In this document: positions 8,476 through 16,688 of the stretch, in pieces
How the letters are laid out: every line of letters begins with the position of its first letter
How positions within the stretch are numbered: position 1 is the first letter of the stretch
Assembly: GCF_000521785.1 (NCBI RefSeq)
Contig: NZ_JALZ01000001.1
Coordinates: 62,001 to 126,000, forward strand
Source: Roseivivax halodurans JCM 10272
GTDB taxonomy: Bacteria; Pseudomonadota; Alphaproteobacteria; Rhodobacterales; Rhodobacteraceae
Direction of reading: 5' to 3'
DNA: 64,000 nucleotides
Program-made: the position numbers and the translations under genes
The notes under the pieces: generated by a model
Database searches by the model: none
Told to the model about the DNA's origin: nothing
The model's input: only the letters and a program-made list of their open reading frames with translations

Positions 8476-8949
8476 CTACCAGAACTCCGTGCCCGGCGCG
8501 CCTTTCGGTATGCCGCGCAGGTTCGGGGTCACCCATCCGCCGTAGAAATCGCCCGGCTGCGGGACGACCCGCTGCTCGCCGACGAAACAGGCGTCGAACT
8601 TGCCGGCGTAGAAGGCGACATGACCGGCGAGCGCGGCGAAGGGGGCCGACGGGTCAGGGTAGGTCCAGGCCGCGCGCCGTGCCGTCCGGCCGTTCACCGT
8701 CACGTCGAAATACCGCGCATGCCCTTTCCACTCGCAGAAACTCGTGCCGCCCACGGGCTCGAGCGCGGCCAGCACGTCTTCGGCCGGCAGGTAATATGTC
8801 GGCGCGTGGTGGGTCTCGAGGATACGGACCCCCCGGACCGTCTCGGCGACAAGCTCTCCCGCCAGATAGACGGCAAGGCGCTGCGCCACCGGCTCGAGCG
8901 CGGGCGGGCGGGGATAATCCTGGACATTCTCGACAGCAAGCTCGGTCAT
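8476..8949 (-). CDS. DUF427 domain-containing protein
   Basis: This 157-residue protein matches the DUF427 family of small bacterial beta-rich proteins with no established activity. The family pattern is visible: ETHHAPTYYLP (about 46-56), CEWKGHARYFDV (about 72-83), AAWTYPDP, GHVAFYAGK and a C-terminal GGWVTPNLRG with PGTEFW. The conserved His, Tyr, Cys, Trp and Asp residues hint at ligand or metal binding, but this is not established. The length is normal for the family and the ATG at 8949 is unambiguous. It stands alone between the ytf operon and an oppositely oriented MFS gene. No signal peptide or membrane segment is present, so it is probably cytoplasmic. Confidence 0.85.
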   Translation of the reverse strand: MTELAVENVQDYPRPPALEPVAQRLAVYLAGELVAETVRGVRILETHHAPTYYLPAEDVLAALEPVGGTSFCEWKGHARYFDVTVNGRTARRAAWTYPDPSAPFAALAGHVAFYAGKFDACFVGEQRVVPQPGDFYGGWVTPNLRGIPKGAPGTEFW

Positions 8950-9161
8950 GCCATCGAGATAAGCGCCGAAGCCGGGTCCACCACGTCCCGCAGCGGCCAG
9001 ATTGCCGCAGGGCTCAGCGATGCCGGACCCAAGCGGCAGCGCGCAGCGGCCGTCCGGTCCCGGACGGAATTATCCGCGACCCTCCGCCGCCCCTGCGGAC
9101 TTGACCTTATGCAAGGCGAAATCGCCCGGAACTTCCCGAAACGGGGGGCATTGCGGCTGTG

Positions 9162-10388
9162 ATGACTCGGACCCTCTTCACCCTCTCCGCCCTTCTTCTC
9201 GGCTATTTCATGCTCCAGATGAGCAATGGTCTGCAGGGCTCTCTCCTGGCCGTCCGCGCCGATCTCGAAGGCTTCGGCGCCACCGCGACGGGCCTCGTCA
9301 TGTCCGGCTTCTTCGTGGGCATGAGCGTCGGATCGCTGCTCAGCGGCCGCATGATCGAGCGGGTAGGGCACGTGCGGACCTTCTCGGCGCTGGCCTCGAC
9401 CGCATCGGCGGCGACGCTCGTCCATCTCATCGTCATCGATCCCTTCGTCTGGATCGCCGCGCGGAGCGTCACCGGCTTCTGCTTCGCCGGCCTGCTCATC
9501 GCCGTCGAATCCTGGCTCAACGCCTCGATCGGCAGCGCCGAACGCGGCCGCCTGCTGTCGATCTACGCCATGGTGGGCATGGGCGCCGGGGTCATCGGCC
9601 AGCTCCTTCTCGACGCCGCGGACCCGCAGGGCTTCATGCTCTTCGTGCTCGTCTCGATCGGCCTGTCGCTCGCGCTCGTCCCGACCGCGCTCAGCCAGGC
9701 GCTTGCGCCCGCGCCCGACGCGGCCTCGGAGCGGCCCTCGATCCGCCATCTCTGGTCCATCTCGCCCTTCGGGGTCGTCGCCATGGGCATGTGCGGCGCG
9801 ACGCTCGGCACGTTCTTCGGGCTGGCGCCAGTCTTCGCGCAGCGGATCGGCTTCGATCCCTCACAGATCGCCTACATCATGGCCGCCGCGACGCTCGGCG
9901 CGCTCGTCATGCAGTTTCCCGTCGGCAGCCTCTCGGACCGCGTGGACCGGCGCTGGGTCTGCATCGGCCTCGCGCTCGCGGCCACGCTGACCATGGGCAC
10001 GCTCTCGCAGGCCTCGGTGCAGGGATACGGCATCAGCCTCGCTCTCGCGACGCTCATGGGCGGCCTTCTCCTGCCGACGGTCTCCGTGGTGGTGGCGCAT
10101 ATCAACGACCGCGCGCCACCCGACGCGCTGCTCGCCGCCTCGGGCGGGATCGTCCTCATGCAGGGGATCGGCGCCGCGGCGGGCCCGTTCGTCGCCGGCG
10201 CCGCGATGGATGTCTTCGGCCCGAGGGGTTTTCTCATGACGCTGAGCCTCGCCCAGGGCGTCATCGTGATCTTCGCGGTCCTGCGCCTCGCGCTGAAGCA
10301 GGGCATCGAGCCCGAGGCGAAGGCGCCCTACACGCCGGTGAGCATGACGCCGGTCGAAAGCGAGCTGCGATTCCCGGACCAGACCTAG
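9162..10388 (+). CDS. Major facilitator superfamily transporter (YcaD-like)
   Basis: This 408-residue protein has twelve predicted membrane helices and the MFS layout of two six-helix halves. The loop between helices 2 and 3 carries the family motif (GSLLSGRMIERVGHVRTFS, about 55-73), and an analogous motif recurs in the second half (GSLSDRVDRRWVC). The N-terminus (SALLLGYFMLQMSNGLQGSL) and overall pattern resemble YcaD-type transporters of unknown substrate. An adjacent GTG at 9159 could also be the start. It is the only gene on this strand before the manganese catalase and no metabolic neighbour points to a substrate. Confidence 0.85.
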   Translation: MTRTLFTLSALLLGYFMLQMSNGLQGSLLAVRADLEGFGATATGLVMSGFFVGMSVGSLLSGRMIERVGHVRTFSALASTASAATLVHLIVIDPFVWIAARSVTGFCFAGLLIAVESWLNASIGSAERGRLLSIYAMVGMGAGVIGQLLLDAADPQGFMLFVLVSIGLSLALVPTALSQALAPAPDAASERPSIRHLWSISPFGVVAMGMCGATLGTFFGLAPVFAQRIGFDPSQIAYIMAAATLGALVMQFPVGSLSDRVDRRWVCIGLALAATLTMGTLSQASVQGYGISLALATLMGGLLLPTVSVVVAHINDRAPPDALLAASGGIVLMQGIGAAAGPFVAGAAMDVFGPRGFLMTLSLAQGVIVIFAVLRLALKQGIEPEAKAPYTPVSMTPVESELRFPDQT

Positions 10389-10556
10389 TCTTTCGCGCCC
10401 GGCGGAGCGGGGCGGCGTGAACGCCACGCGCCGGACCCGGTTCCGCCAGTTGCGGTAAGATCGGACCGGACACGCCCCGCGGATTGGGAGTTGAGGATCG
10501 AGAGCCAGCCCGGGACGGGCCAGCCATCTCCTCCCAACCAACGGACGGACCAAGTC

Positions 10557-11381
10557 ATGTTCCACCATTCCTCGAAGCTTCAATACGAGGTCCGCGTCGA
10601 CACGCCGGATCCCGTCTTCGCCAAGTATCTCCAGCAGGCCATCGGCGGTGTCGAGGGCGAGATCCGCGTCGCCATGCAGTACATGTTCCAGGCCATGGGC
10701 GCGCGCGGCGACGCCAAGTACCGCGACATGCTGATGATGACCGCCACCGAAGAGCTCAGCCATATCGAGTTCCTCGGTCACGCGGTCGCGCTCAATCTCG
10801 AGGGCGCACCGGTCAGCGTCCAGGAAGACGCCGCCAGGGACCCGGTCGTGAACGCGATCATGGGCGGGGCGAACCCGCGCCACATCCTCTCCTCGGGCCT
10901 CTCGGCCATGCCGGTGAACTCGAACGGCGTGCCCTTCGACATGAGCCACGTCTACGCGACCGGCAACCTCGCCGCCGACATGATGGCGAACGCGACGGCG
11001 GAATCGGGCGGCCGCGTGCTCGCCTCGCGGCTCTACAACATGACGGACGACAAGGGCATGAAGGACATGCTGTCGTTCCTCATCGCGCGCGACACCATGC
11101 ACCAGGAGCAATGGCTCGCGGTGATCGAGGAGCTCGGCGGCTGGAGCCAGCAGCTTCCGATCCCGAATTCGACGCCCGAAGACCACGAGGCGACAGAGCA
11201 CAGCTACTACTTCCTCAACACCTCCCTCGACGAGCCGACGCCGGAAGGCCGTTGGACCTCGGGCCCCTCGCTCGACGGCCGCTCGGAATTCTCCAAGCGC
11301 GAGAAGGTCGAGCCTCAGGGCCAGAAACCCGACCTCGGCACCGCGCGGCCGGGATCCGGCACCCAGACGGAACAGCAGTAA
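10557..11381 (+). CDS. Manganese catalase
   Basis: This enzyme splits hydrogen peroxide using a dimanganese centre, giving protection without haem. The 274-residue protein has the ferritin-like four-helix core. The five metal ligands expected from the structurally known Lactobacillus enzyme are in place: E35, E66 and H69 (TATEELSH), E149 (ATAES) and H182 (ARDTMHQEQW). The C-terminus (about 230-274) is polar and glycine/proline rich, a tail that wraps around neighbouring subunits in known structures. The ATG at 10557 gives the canonical MFHHSSKLQY; an upstream in-frame start at 10491 would add residues foreign to the family. A strong stem-loop follows the stop codon. Stress-type manganese catalases are common in soil and marine alphaproteobacteria. 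Confidence 0.95.
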   Translation: MFHHSSKLQYEVRVDTPDPVFAKYLQQAIGGVEGEIRVAMQYMFQAMGARGDAKYRDMLMMTATEELSHIEFLGHAVALNLEGAPVSVQEDAARDPVVNAIMGGANPRHILSSGLSAMPVNSNGVPFDMSHVYATGNLAADMMANATAESGGRVLASRLYNMTDDKGMKDMLSFLIARDTMHQEQWLAVIEELGGWSQQLPIPNSTPEDHEATEHSYYFLNTSLDEPTPEGRWTSGPSLDGRSEFSKREKVEPQGQKPDLGTARPGSGTQTEQQ

Positions 11382-11386
11382 GCTCT

Positions 11387-11420
11387 GCGGTCCACCCACG
11401 GCCAAGCCCGGGTGGACCGC
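11387..11420 (+). terminator. Stem-loop after the manganese catalase gene
   Basis: GCGGTCCACCC (11387-11397) pairs perfectly with GGGTGGACCGC (11410-11420) around a 12-base loop, five bases after the catalase stop codon. There is no T-run after it, so it may stabilise the mRNA 3' end or need Rho. Confidence 0.6.
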
Positions 11421-11562
11421 CCCCAAGTGCCACGGCAAAGCTGCGCCATGCCAACGACGGCGAAGGCGCAGCCCTTGCGGGCCTAGCCCCCAAGGCGCCG
11501 GTTTCACATCCGATTGCTTAATGACGCCTTGACCGCAGTCCACTTGCAGCACAGCATCCTGT

Positions 11563-11587
11563 CATCCATATAACATCCACTTGGATG
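11563..11587. promoter_or_regulatory. Candidate operator of the ribbon-helix-helix regulator
   Basis: CATCCA occurs at 11563-11568 and again 11 bases later at 11574-11579. The second copy forms a perfect palindrome with TGGATG (11582-11587) across two bases. Repeats one helical turn apart just before the gene of a ribbon-helix-helix protein are what such regulators bind, so autoregulation is likely. Confidence 0.55.
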
Positions 11588-11598
11588 GAGAAGACGAG

Positions 11599-12015
11599 AT
11601 GCCGAAGATCCACCGCCTGCCGGACCGTCACGCGGATACCGAAAAGATCACGCTCAATATCGGCCTCGTGGATCTCGGCCGGATCGACCTCCTCGTGCGC
11701 GAGGGGTTCTACACCAACCGGACCGACTTCATCCGCACGGCGATCCGCAGCCAGCTCACCACCGATGCCCGCGCGGTCGAGCAATCGGTCGAGCGGCACC
11801 AGTTCGAGATGGGGCTCTTCGACGTGACGCGCCCCGACCTCGAAGCGCTGCGCGACAGCGGCGAGGTCCTGCATCTTCGGGTGCTCGGCCTCGCGCGCAT
11901 CGCCGAAGACGTGCCGGTGGAGCTGGCACGGGACACGATCGGCTCGATCAGCGTGCTCGGCTCGCTGCAGGCCACCAAGGAACTCAAGGCGGCCCTCGCG
12001 GACCACATCACCTGA
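11599..12015 (+). CDS. CopG-type ribbon-helix-helix transcriptional regulator
   Basis: This 138-residue protein has an N-terminal ribbon-helix-helix domain (about 14-50): the beta strand EKITLNIGLVDLGRIDLLV, then a turn with GFYTNRTDFIRTAI. The C-terminal two thirds form a separate domain of unknown role (about 60-138, with LHLRVLGLARI and GSISVLGSLQATKELKAAL). The ATG at 11599 has GGAG eight to eleven bases upstream and is preferred over the upstream TTG at 11581. It heads an operon with a polyhydroxyalkanoate-depolymerase-type esterase 32 bases downstream, and the palindromic repeats at 11563-11587 probably mediate autoregulation. The effector and the way the C-terminal domain senses it are unknown. 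Confidence 0.82.
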   Translation: MPKIHRLPDRHADTEKITLNIGLVDLGRIDLLVREGFYTNRTDFIRTAIRSQLTTDARAVEQSVERHQFEMGLFDVTRPDLEALRDSGEVLHLRVLGLARIAEDVPVELARDTIGSISVLGSLQATKELKAALADHIT

Positions 12016-12047
12016 CAGGCCACGCGCCGTCCACGAGGATAACACCG

Positions 12048-13139
12048 ATGAACGACCAATTCGCGACGGCCATGCGCCGGGCGCTCGAGAAGACGCGTGC
12101 CGGCGATCCGCACGGCGCCACGACCATGCTGCAGGACGTCCTCGCGGGCCGCTCCGCGACCGAAGACGAGCCGTGCTGCGGTCCCTGCGCGGAAGCCGCC
12201 AAGCAGGAAGGCCCCGGCCGATCCAGAGCCGGACGGCTCATGGAGGGGCTCGGCCTCAAGGGCGGCGGCCTCGACCTCTCGGCCCTGTCGGGTCTCGGCG
12301 GCCAGGCCGGCGGCATGACCAAGGCCACCCGCGCCAAGGTTCCGGCGGGCGCCACCGTCGAGACGCGGCAGCATGGCGGCGCATCCGGGGCGCGGTCCTA
12401 CCGCCTCTTCGTACCATCGGACCGGTCCGAACCGCTCAAGGGCGTCGTTCTGATGCTGCACGGCTGCACGCAGACGCCGGAGGATTTCGCGGCCGGGACC
12501 CGCATGGATTTCGCGGCCGAGAAGGCCGGTTTCGTCGTCGCCTATCCCGAGCAGACCGGCCGCCACAACGCGCAATCCTGCTGGAACTGGTTCCGGCCCG
12601 AGGACCAGGCGCGAAACGGCGGCGAGGCGGCGCTGCTGGCCGGGCTCGGACAGGCCCTCGCGACGGAATTCGACTGCGAGGGCCGCGTCTATGCCGCGGG
12701 CCTCTCGGCGGGCGGCGCCATGGCGGCGATCCTCGCCGAGAGCCATCCCGACACCTTTGCGGCCATCGGCGTGCATTCCGGGCTGCCCGCGGGCGCCGCG
12801 CGCGACGTGCCCTCCGCCTTCGCCGCCATGCGGGGCGACACCCGGAGCGGCCTTGCCGCGAGCCGGCCCGCCATCGTCTTTCACGGCGATGCCGACCGCA
12901 CCGTCGCGGCCAGCAATGCCGGGACCATCGTCGCGGGCAGCGGCATCGAGCAGACCGAGAGCGGCAACGGCCGCACATGGACCCGCCTCGTCACCGCCGA
13001 GGGCTCCGAGCTCTGGCGTGTCGAGGGCGCGGGGCACGCGTGGTTCGGGGGCGATCCCTCGGGCTCCTATGCGGACCCGGCAGGCCCGGACGCCTCCACC
13101 GAAATGCTGCGCTTCTTCGCAGAACAGGAGCAGAAATGA
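12048..13139 (+). CDS. Polyhydroxyalkanoate/PHB depolymerase-family esterase
   Basis: This 363-residue alpha/beta hydrolase belongs to the PHB depolymerase (Esterase_phd) family, which hydrolyses short-chain polyesters or related esters. The catalytic domain spans about 110-360: the oxyanion region MLHGCTQTPEDF (137-148), nucleophile box GLSAGG with S220, an acidic residue in HGDADRTV (near 284) and the histidine in GAGHAWFGG (near 328). There is no signal peptide; the first 100 residues are a polar, glycine-rich N-terminus with a cysteine cluster (CCGPC, 43-47), so the protein is probably intracellular. It follows the ribbon-helix-helix regulator by 32 bases and overlaps the next gene by ATGA. 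A role in mobilising intracellular polyester granules is plausible but not shown; no phaC or phasin gene is nearby. Confidence 0.85.
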   Translation: MNDQFATAMRRALEKTRAGDPHGATTMLQDVLAGRSATEDEPCCGPCAEAAKQEGPGRSRAGRLMEGLGLKGGGLDLSALSGLGGQAGGMTKATRAKVPAGATVETRQHGGASGARSYRLFVPSDRSEPLKGVVLMLHGCTQTPEDFAAGTRMDFAAEKAGFVVAYPEQTGRHNAQSCWNWFRPEDQARNGGEAALLAGLGQALATEFDCEGRVYAAGLSAGGAMAAILAESHPDTFAAIGVHSGLPAGAARDVPSAFAAMRGDTRSGLAASRPAIVFHGDADRTVAASNAGTIVAGSGIEQTESGNGRTWTRLVTAEGSELWRVEGAGHAWFGGDPSGSYADPAGPDASTEMLRFFAEQEQK

Positions 13140-14272
13140 CCTATACCCTCACCTTCGACGCCGTATCCGAACCGCAACCCGGTCCCAAATGGCGCGCCCG
13201 CTGGGACCTCTCGTGGCCCGCCTATCGCAGCTGGTTCGAGGCAAGCGGCGGCCCGTCCGGGCCGAGCCGGGAGGAATGCGAGGAGGCGCTCGCCCGCCAT
13301 ATGCCGGAACTCGTGCCGGTGCATCGCCACCTGACCATGCTTGCAGGCGGCGACGATCTCGCCGCGCGGTTCCTCTCGACCTGGTGCCCGCCGCCCTATC
13401 TCGGCGGCTGCTCAGTTGCGGCGTTCTCGCGGGACGGCACGGCGCATCTCGTCCGCAACTACGACCTCTCGCCCGACCTCAACGAGGGCCTGCTGCTCCG
13501 CACCGAATGGACCGGAACGCCGGTGATGGGCATGACCGAATTCCTCTGGGGGCTCTCCGACGGGGTGAACGGCCACGGGCTCTCCATCGCGCTCGCCTTC
13601 GGCGGCACGACCCGAACGGGGCAGGGGTTCGGGATCTGCACGATCCTGCGCTACGTGCTCGAGACCTGCCGCACCGTGCCCGACGCGCGGAAGGTTCTGG
13701 CGCGTGTTCCGTCCCACATGGATTACAACATCGTCCTCGCCGATGCCGCGGGACAGACGGCTTCGGTCGAGATGCATGCGGGCGGGGGCTGCACCGCTCG
13801 GACGCCCGCGATCGCGACCAACCATCAGCTCGATATGCCTCTGCCGGACAAGGCCGCATTCACCCGCACGGTCGAGCGGCGCGCGCGGCTCTCGCATCTT
13901 CTGATGCGCTCCCGCCCCATCGAGGTCGCGATCCGCGACTTCCTCGCGCCGCCGCTCCACCAGACCGACTACGCCCGCGGCTTCGGAACGCTCTTCACCG
14001 CTGCCTATGCGCCGCGCGAGCGGTCGATGCGCCTGCTCTGGCCCGATTGCGAAATCGCCCAGAGCCTCGACGACTTCGCCGAGCTCAGCCACACCGCCCA
14101 GTTCGGCGCGGCGGAGAAGGTCGGGACTGCGGACGAGACGCCCGGCGCGTCCGCCGCCGACCTGATCGCGCACGTGCCCCCGAACCGGCGCAAGGCGGCG
14201 GAAGAGTGGCTTCGCAAGGCACAGGCGGGACAGGTGGACTGGACCGCGTTCGGGCGGCTTTTCGCCGCCTGA
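13136..14272 (+). CDS. C45-type autoproteolytic acyltransferase/hydrolase
   Basis: This 378-residue protein resembles the C45 peptidase family (acyl-CoA:6-aminopenicillanate acyltransferase-like Ntn hydrolases), which self-cleave before a catalytic cysteine and hydrolyse or transfer acyl-amide groups. The likely nucleophile is C92 in LGGCSVAAF, followed by the family-typical VRNYD (107-111). Further along, GVNGHGLSIALAFGG and CRTVPDARKVLARVP fit the Ntn fold. The N-terminal 91 residues would be the short chain after cleavage. No signal peptide is visible. The start overlaps the esterase stop (ATGA), so the two enzymes are made together. Coupling an esterase and an Ntn acyltransferase under one regulator suggests successive hydrolysis of an acylated compound; the substrate is unknown. 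Confidence 0.75.
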   Translation: MTYTLTFDAVSEPQPGPKWRARWDLSWPAYRSWFEASGGPSGPSREECEEALARHMPELVPVHRHLTMLAGGDDLAARFLSTWCPPPYLGGCSVAAFSRDGTAHLVRNYDLSPDLNEGLLLRTEWTGTPVMGMTEFLWGLSDGVNGHGLSIALAFGGTTRTGQGFGICTILRYVLETCRTVPDARKVLARVPSHMDYNIVLADAAGQTASVEMHAGGGCTARTPAIATNHQLDMPLPDKAAFTRTVERRARLSHLLMRSRPIEVAIRDFLAPPLHQTDYARGFGTLFTAAYAPRERSMRLLWPDCEIAQSLDDFAELSHTAQFGAAEKVGTADETPGASAADLIAHVPPNRRKAAEEWLRKAQAGQVDWTAFGRLFAA

Positions 14273-14306
14273 GCCGGTCGCGGCATACGCCCGCGGCTGG
14301 CGCGGA

Positions 14307-14918
14307 TCAGCCGGCCCGAGGCCGCGAGAGGCAGCGGTCGCTGCACGCGCCGTCCGGCAATTCGAAGACGTCCATGAGGTAGGCCGGGAAGCAATGCCGC
14401 GCCCGCGCCCAGCGGCCGAGATGGTGCGCAATAAGGTCGGCCGCCTCGCGCCCTCCCAGCGTCTCGTCCGTCGCTCCGAGCCAGTTGACCGACACCACGC
14501 GGCACCTCGGCGCGGCGCGGGCATCGATGGTCTCGGCCAGCGACGCGATCTCGTCCGGCTGCAGAAAATACAGCATCTCCGACAGGACGACGAGGTCGGG
14601 GGCGCCCGCGGGAAAGACCGAGGCGTCCCCCTCGATGACGGTCACATGACCGAACCGCGCCAGCCGCGCGCGCGCCATCGCGGCCGCCACGGGGATGCAT
14701 TCGACCACGGTCAGCCTCTCGCAGCGGGGCGCCAGCCGCTCCGCCAGGACACCGTTGCCGCAGCCGATCTCCACCGCATGTCGAAGCCGCCCGGGCCCCG
14801 CCGCCTTGATTGTCTCGGCGTGCTTCTCCCGTTCGTAGGCGCTGCTGGCATGATCCCAGGGATCGTCGCTCCGGGCGTAGATCCCGGCAAGGTGGCGCAG
14901 GGTTTCAGGGGCCGGCAT
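14307..14918 (-). CDS. NodS-like SAM-dependent methyltransferase
   Basis: This 203-residue class I methyltransferase has the SAM-binding motif VEIGCGNGVLAERLA (49-63), an acidic residue ending strand 2 (VVECIP, 71-76), the motif for strand 3 (VIEGDAS) and post-motif LVVLSEMLYFL. The N-terminal layout (YARSDDPWDHASSAYEREKH) is typical of the NodS family, whose best-known member methylates the amino group of chitooligosaccharides. It is the last gene of a four-gene operon and overlaps the preceding PIG-L deacetylase by 14 bases. Since that deacetylase would expose a free amine, N-methylation of the product is an attractive hypothesis. No other nodulation gene is present, so symbiosis is not implied. 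Confidence 0.8.
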   Translation of the reverse strand: MPAPETLRHLAGIYARSDDPWDHASSAYEREKHAETIKAAGPGRLRHAVEIGCGNGVLAERLAPRCERLTVVECIPVAAAMARARLARFGHVTVIEGDASVFPAGAPDLVVLSEMLYFLQPDEIASLAETIDARAAPRCRVVSVNWLGATDETLGGREAADLIAHHLGRWARARHCFPAYLMDVFELPDGACSDRCLSRPRAG

Positions 14919-15615
14919 GGAAGATTTCCGGATGGTCGAGGAAATGGGCCTGGTCCGCCTTGGTCATCACGAACCCGTCCGGATCGTCGCCGATGAGCGG
15001 GTACATCTGGCTGGCATGCTGGCCGAGCGCGCGGGACTTGGCCGCGCGCGCGTCCGGCGCGGGGTCGAGAACCTTCATGCCCGGCGGCGCCTCTCCCGGC
15101 GCGAAACGGCCCCAGATAGGATAGGCCAGCCGCGCCGTACGCGGCCTGTGCCGCAACGCGCGCGTGAGAAGCGCCGCACTGCGCTTGTGATCGATGTGGG
15201 GATCGCCGGACCAGGCCGCGAGCACGAGCGCACCGTCCGGGATGAGCGCGGCCAGCCGGCCCGCGCAGGCATCGTCCGCGCCCGGCTCCGGCAGATGGCA
15301 ATCGGGATAGCCCATCCAGAAGACCTCCGCATGCGACGCAAGAAGGGACAGCGCCGACTCAAGCTCCGCGCGGCGCAACCCGGCCAGCCGGGCCCTCGGC
15401 CAGACGCGCGAGCGCGGATGCGAGGCGGAGCCGTCGGTCATGCAGATCACGCGGCAGGGCATCCCGGCCGCATTCGCCTCGTAGAGAAGCGCGCCGCAGC
15501 CAAGCGTCTCGTCGTCGGGATGCGGCGCGACCACCACGAGCGCCGAATGCCCGGCAAGAAGATCCGCGGCGGAGGTCCGGTTGGCGGCGGAAGCGGCGAC
15601 GAGAAGCGGGGTCAC
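14905..15615 (-). CDS. PIG-L/LmbE family deacetylase
   Basis: This 236-residue protein belongs to the zinc-dependent PIG-L (LmbE) family, which removes acetyl groups from N-acetylglucosamine-type or related amide substrates. The metal and catalytic motif AxPHPDDETLG is at residues 30-39, and the second metal ligand is the histidine of GDPHIDHK (about 153-160). The start is GTG at 15615, overlapping the stop of the acyl-CoA-dehydrogenase-like gene by GTGA. The end overlaps the NodS-like gene by 14 bases. Within the operon it probably deacetylates a product made by the upstream glycosyltransferase. NCBI-type fusions of this deacetylase with a methyltransferase exist in other bacteria as far as I recall, which supports a sequential reaction. 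Confidence 0.85.
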   Translation of the reverse strand: MTPLLVAASAANRTSAADLLAGHSALVVVAPHPDDETLGCGALLYEANAAGMPCRVICMTDGSASHPRSRVWPRARLAGLRRAELESALSLLASHAEVFWMGYPDCHLPEPGADDACAGRLAALIPDGALVLAAWSGDPHIDHKRSAALLTRALRHRPRTARLAYPIWGRFAPGEAPPGMKVLDPAPDARAAKSRALGQHASQMYPLIGDDPDGFVMTKADQAHFLDHPEIFHAGP

Positions 15616-16688
15616 GCGAGATACCAGGCTCGTGCGGTGGCCTCGCTCTCGCGGAGCCGGCGGATCGCGGTCTCGCCGAGCCCGTCGGGATTCGCCTGGC
15701 GGAGGTAGAATTGCAGATCGCGCCGGTGCCGCTCCACCGGATGGTGCGTCGCGAACGACGCCGCGCCAAGCGCCGCGTCCATCTCCTGCATGAGCGTGAC
15801 CGCCTCGCGCTCGACCGTCAGCCGCGCGAGCATGGCTGGGCCGGCATCCTCCTGCTGCGCCTCCGTCCGCTCGACGAGCCCGGCAGCCCGATGAAGCCAG
15901 AGCCGTGCCGTCTCGCACGCCGTCACCATGCGGCGGAGCCGCGCCGCCTGAAGCGGCGCCTCTGCCTGCCCCCGCGCCTCGAGCTGCGCGGCCGTCGCCC
16001 GGGTCATCGCGCGCATCGCGCCCATCTGGACGGCCGCGTACCGCCAGACGCCGCCCTGGAAATGCGGCTCGCGCAGGTAGTCGCCCGGCGCGCCCAGAAG
16101 GTCTTCGGACCCGATCTCGATCCCGTCGAGATCGGCCCGGCCCGAGGCCGTCGCCTTCATGCCCGAGACCGACCATTCGTCCGGAAAGAGCCGCCCCTCG
16201 AGGCGGGCGCGATCGACCATGACCAGCTGCACCTCGCCCGCATCGTCCCGCGTGGTGACGATCGCGTGGTCGAGGATGTCGGCCCCCGAGGCGAAGAGCT
16301 TCTCTCCGCTCAGCCGTCCGTTCGACAGCCGCACCGGGGCCTTGCCCTCCGCGCCCCAGACGCCGAAGAGCGCGCCGCAGGCGGTCGCCTCGCGCCATTC
16401 GGCCGCCCCGCTGTGGCCGGCATAGAGCGCCAGGAGCTTCACCGCGTTGACGTGGCCCTCGAAGAGCCGTCCGGCCGACAGGTTCGCCGCCCCGACGGCC
16501 GCGAGCGTCTCGACGAGATGCCCGGGATCGCCCGGCTCGTGCGCGAGCCCGTCGCCTCCGGCCTCGCACGGCGCGCAGCCCGCCAGCACGCCGGCCTCGC
16601 GCAGATGCGCCACGAGCGGCGCGATCGGCGGCTCTCCGGGCCCCGGCGGCGACAGTTCGGTGAGGGCCCGCGTGAGATCGCGCATCAT
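15612..16688 (-). CDS. Acyl-CoA dehydrogenase-like protein
   Basis: This 358-residue protein resembles the acyl-CoA dehydrogenase flavoprotein family: an N-terminal helical region, a middle beta-domain (about 110-210, with GEKLFASGADILDHAIV and WSVSGMKATASG), and a C-terminal helical domain. It is shorter than typical members (about 380 residues), and I cannot place the usual catalytic glutamate with confidence, so it may act on an unusual substrate or have lost dehydrogenase activity. It overlaps both neighbours by 4 bases, so it is part of the same biosynthetic operon as the glycosyltransferase, the deacetylase and the methyltransferase. It is more likely to act in a biosynthetic route than in beta-oxidation. 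Confidence 0.75.
   Translation of the reverse strand: MMRDLTRALTELSPPGPGEPPIAPLVAHLREAGVLAGCAPCEAGGDGLAHEPGDPGHLVETLAAVGAANLSAGRLFEGHVNAVKLLALYAGHSGAAEWREATACGALFGVWGAEGKAPVRLSNGRLSGEKLFASGADILDHAIVTTRDDAGEVQLVMVDRARLEGRLFPDEWSVSGMKATASGRADLDGIEIGSEDLLGAPGDYLREPHFQGGVWRYAAVQMGAMRAMTRATAAQLEARGQAEAPLQAARLRRMVTACETARLWLHRAAGLVERTEAQQEDAGPAMLARLTVEREAVTLMQEMDAALGAASFATHHPVERHRRDLQFYLRQANPDGLGETAIRRLRESEATARAWYLA

Noticed and set aside
14307-14918. Sign of a nodulation (nod) locus from the NodS-like protein
   Set aside because: NodS-type folds are widespread; no nodA, nodB, nodC, nodD or nod box is present.
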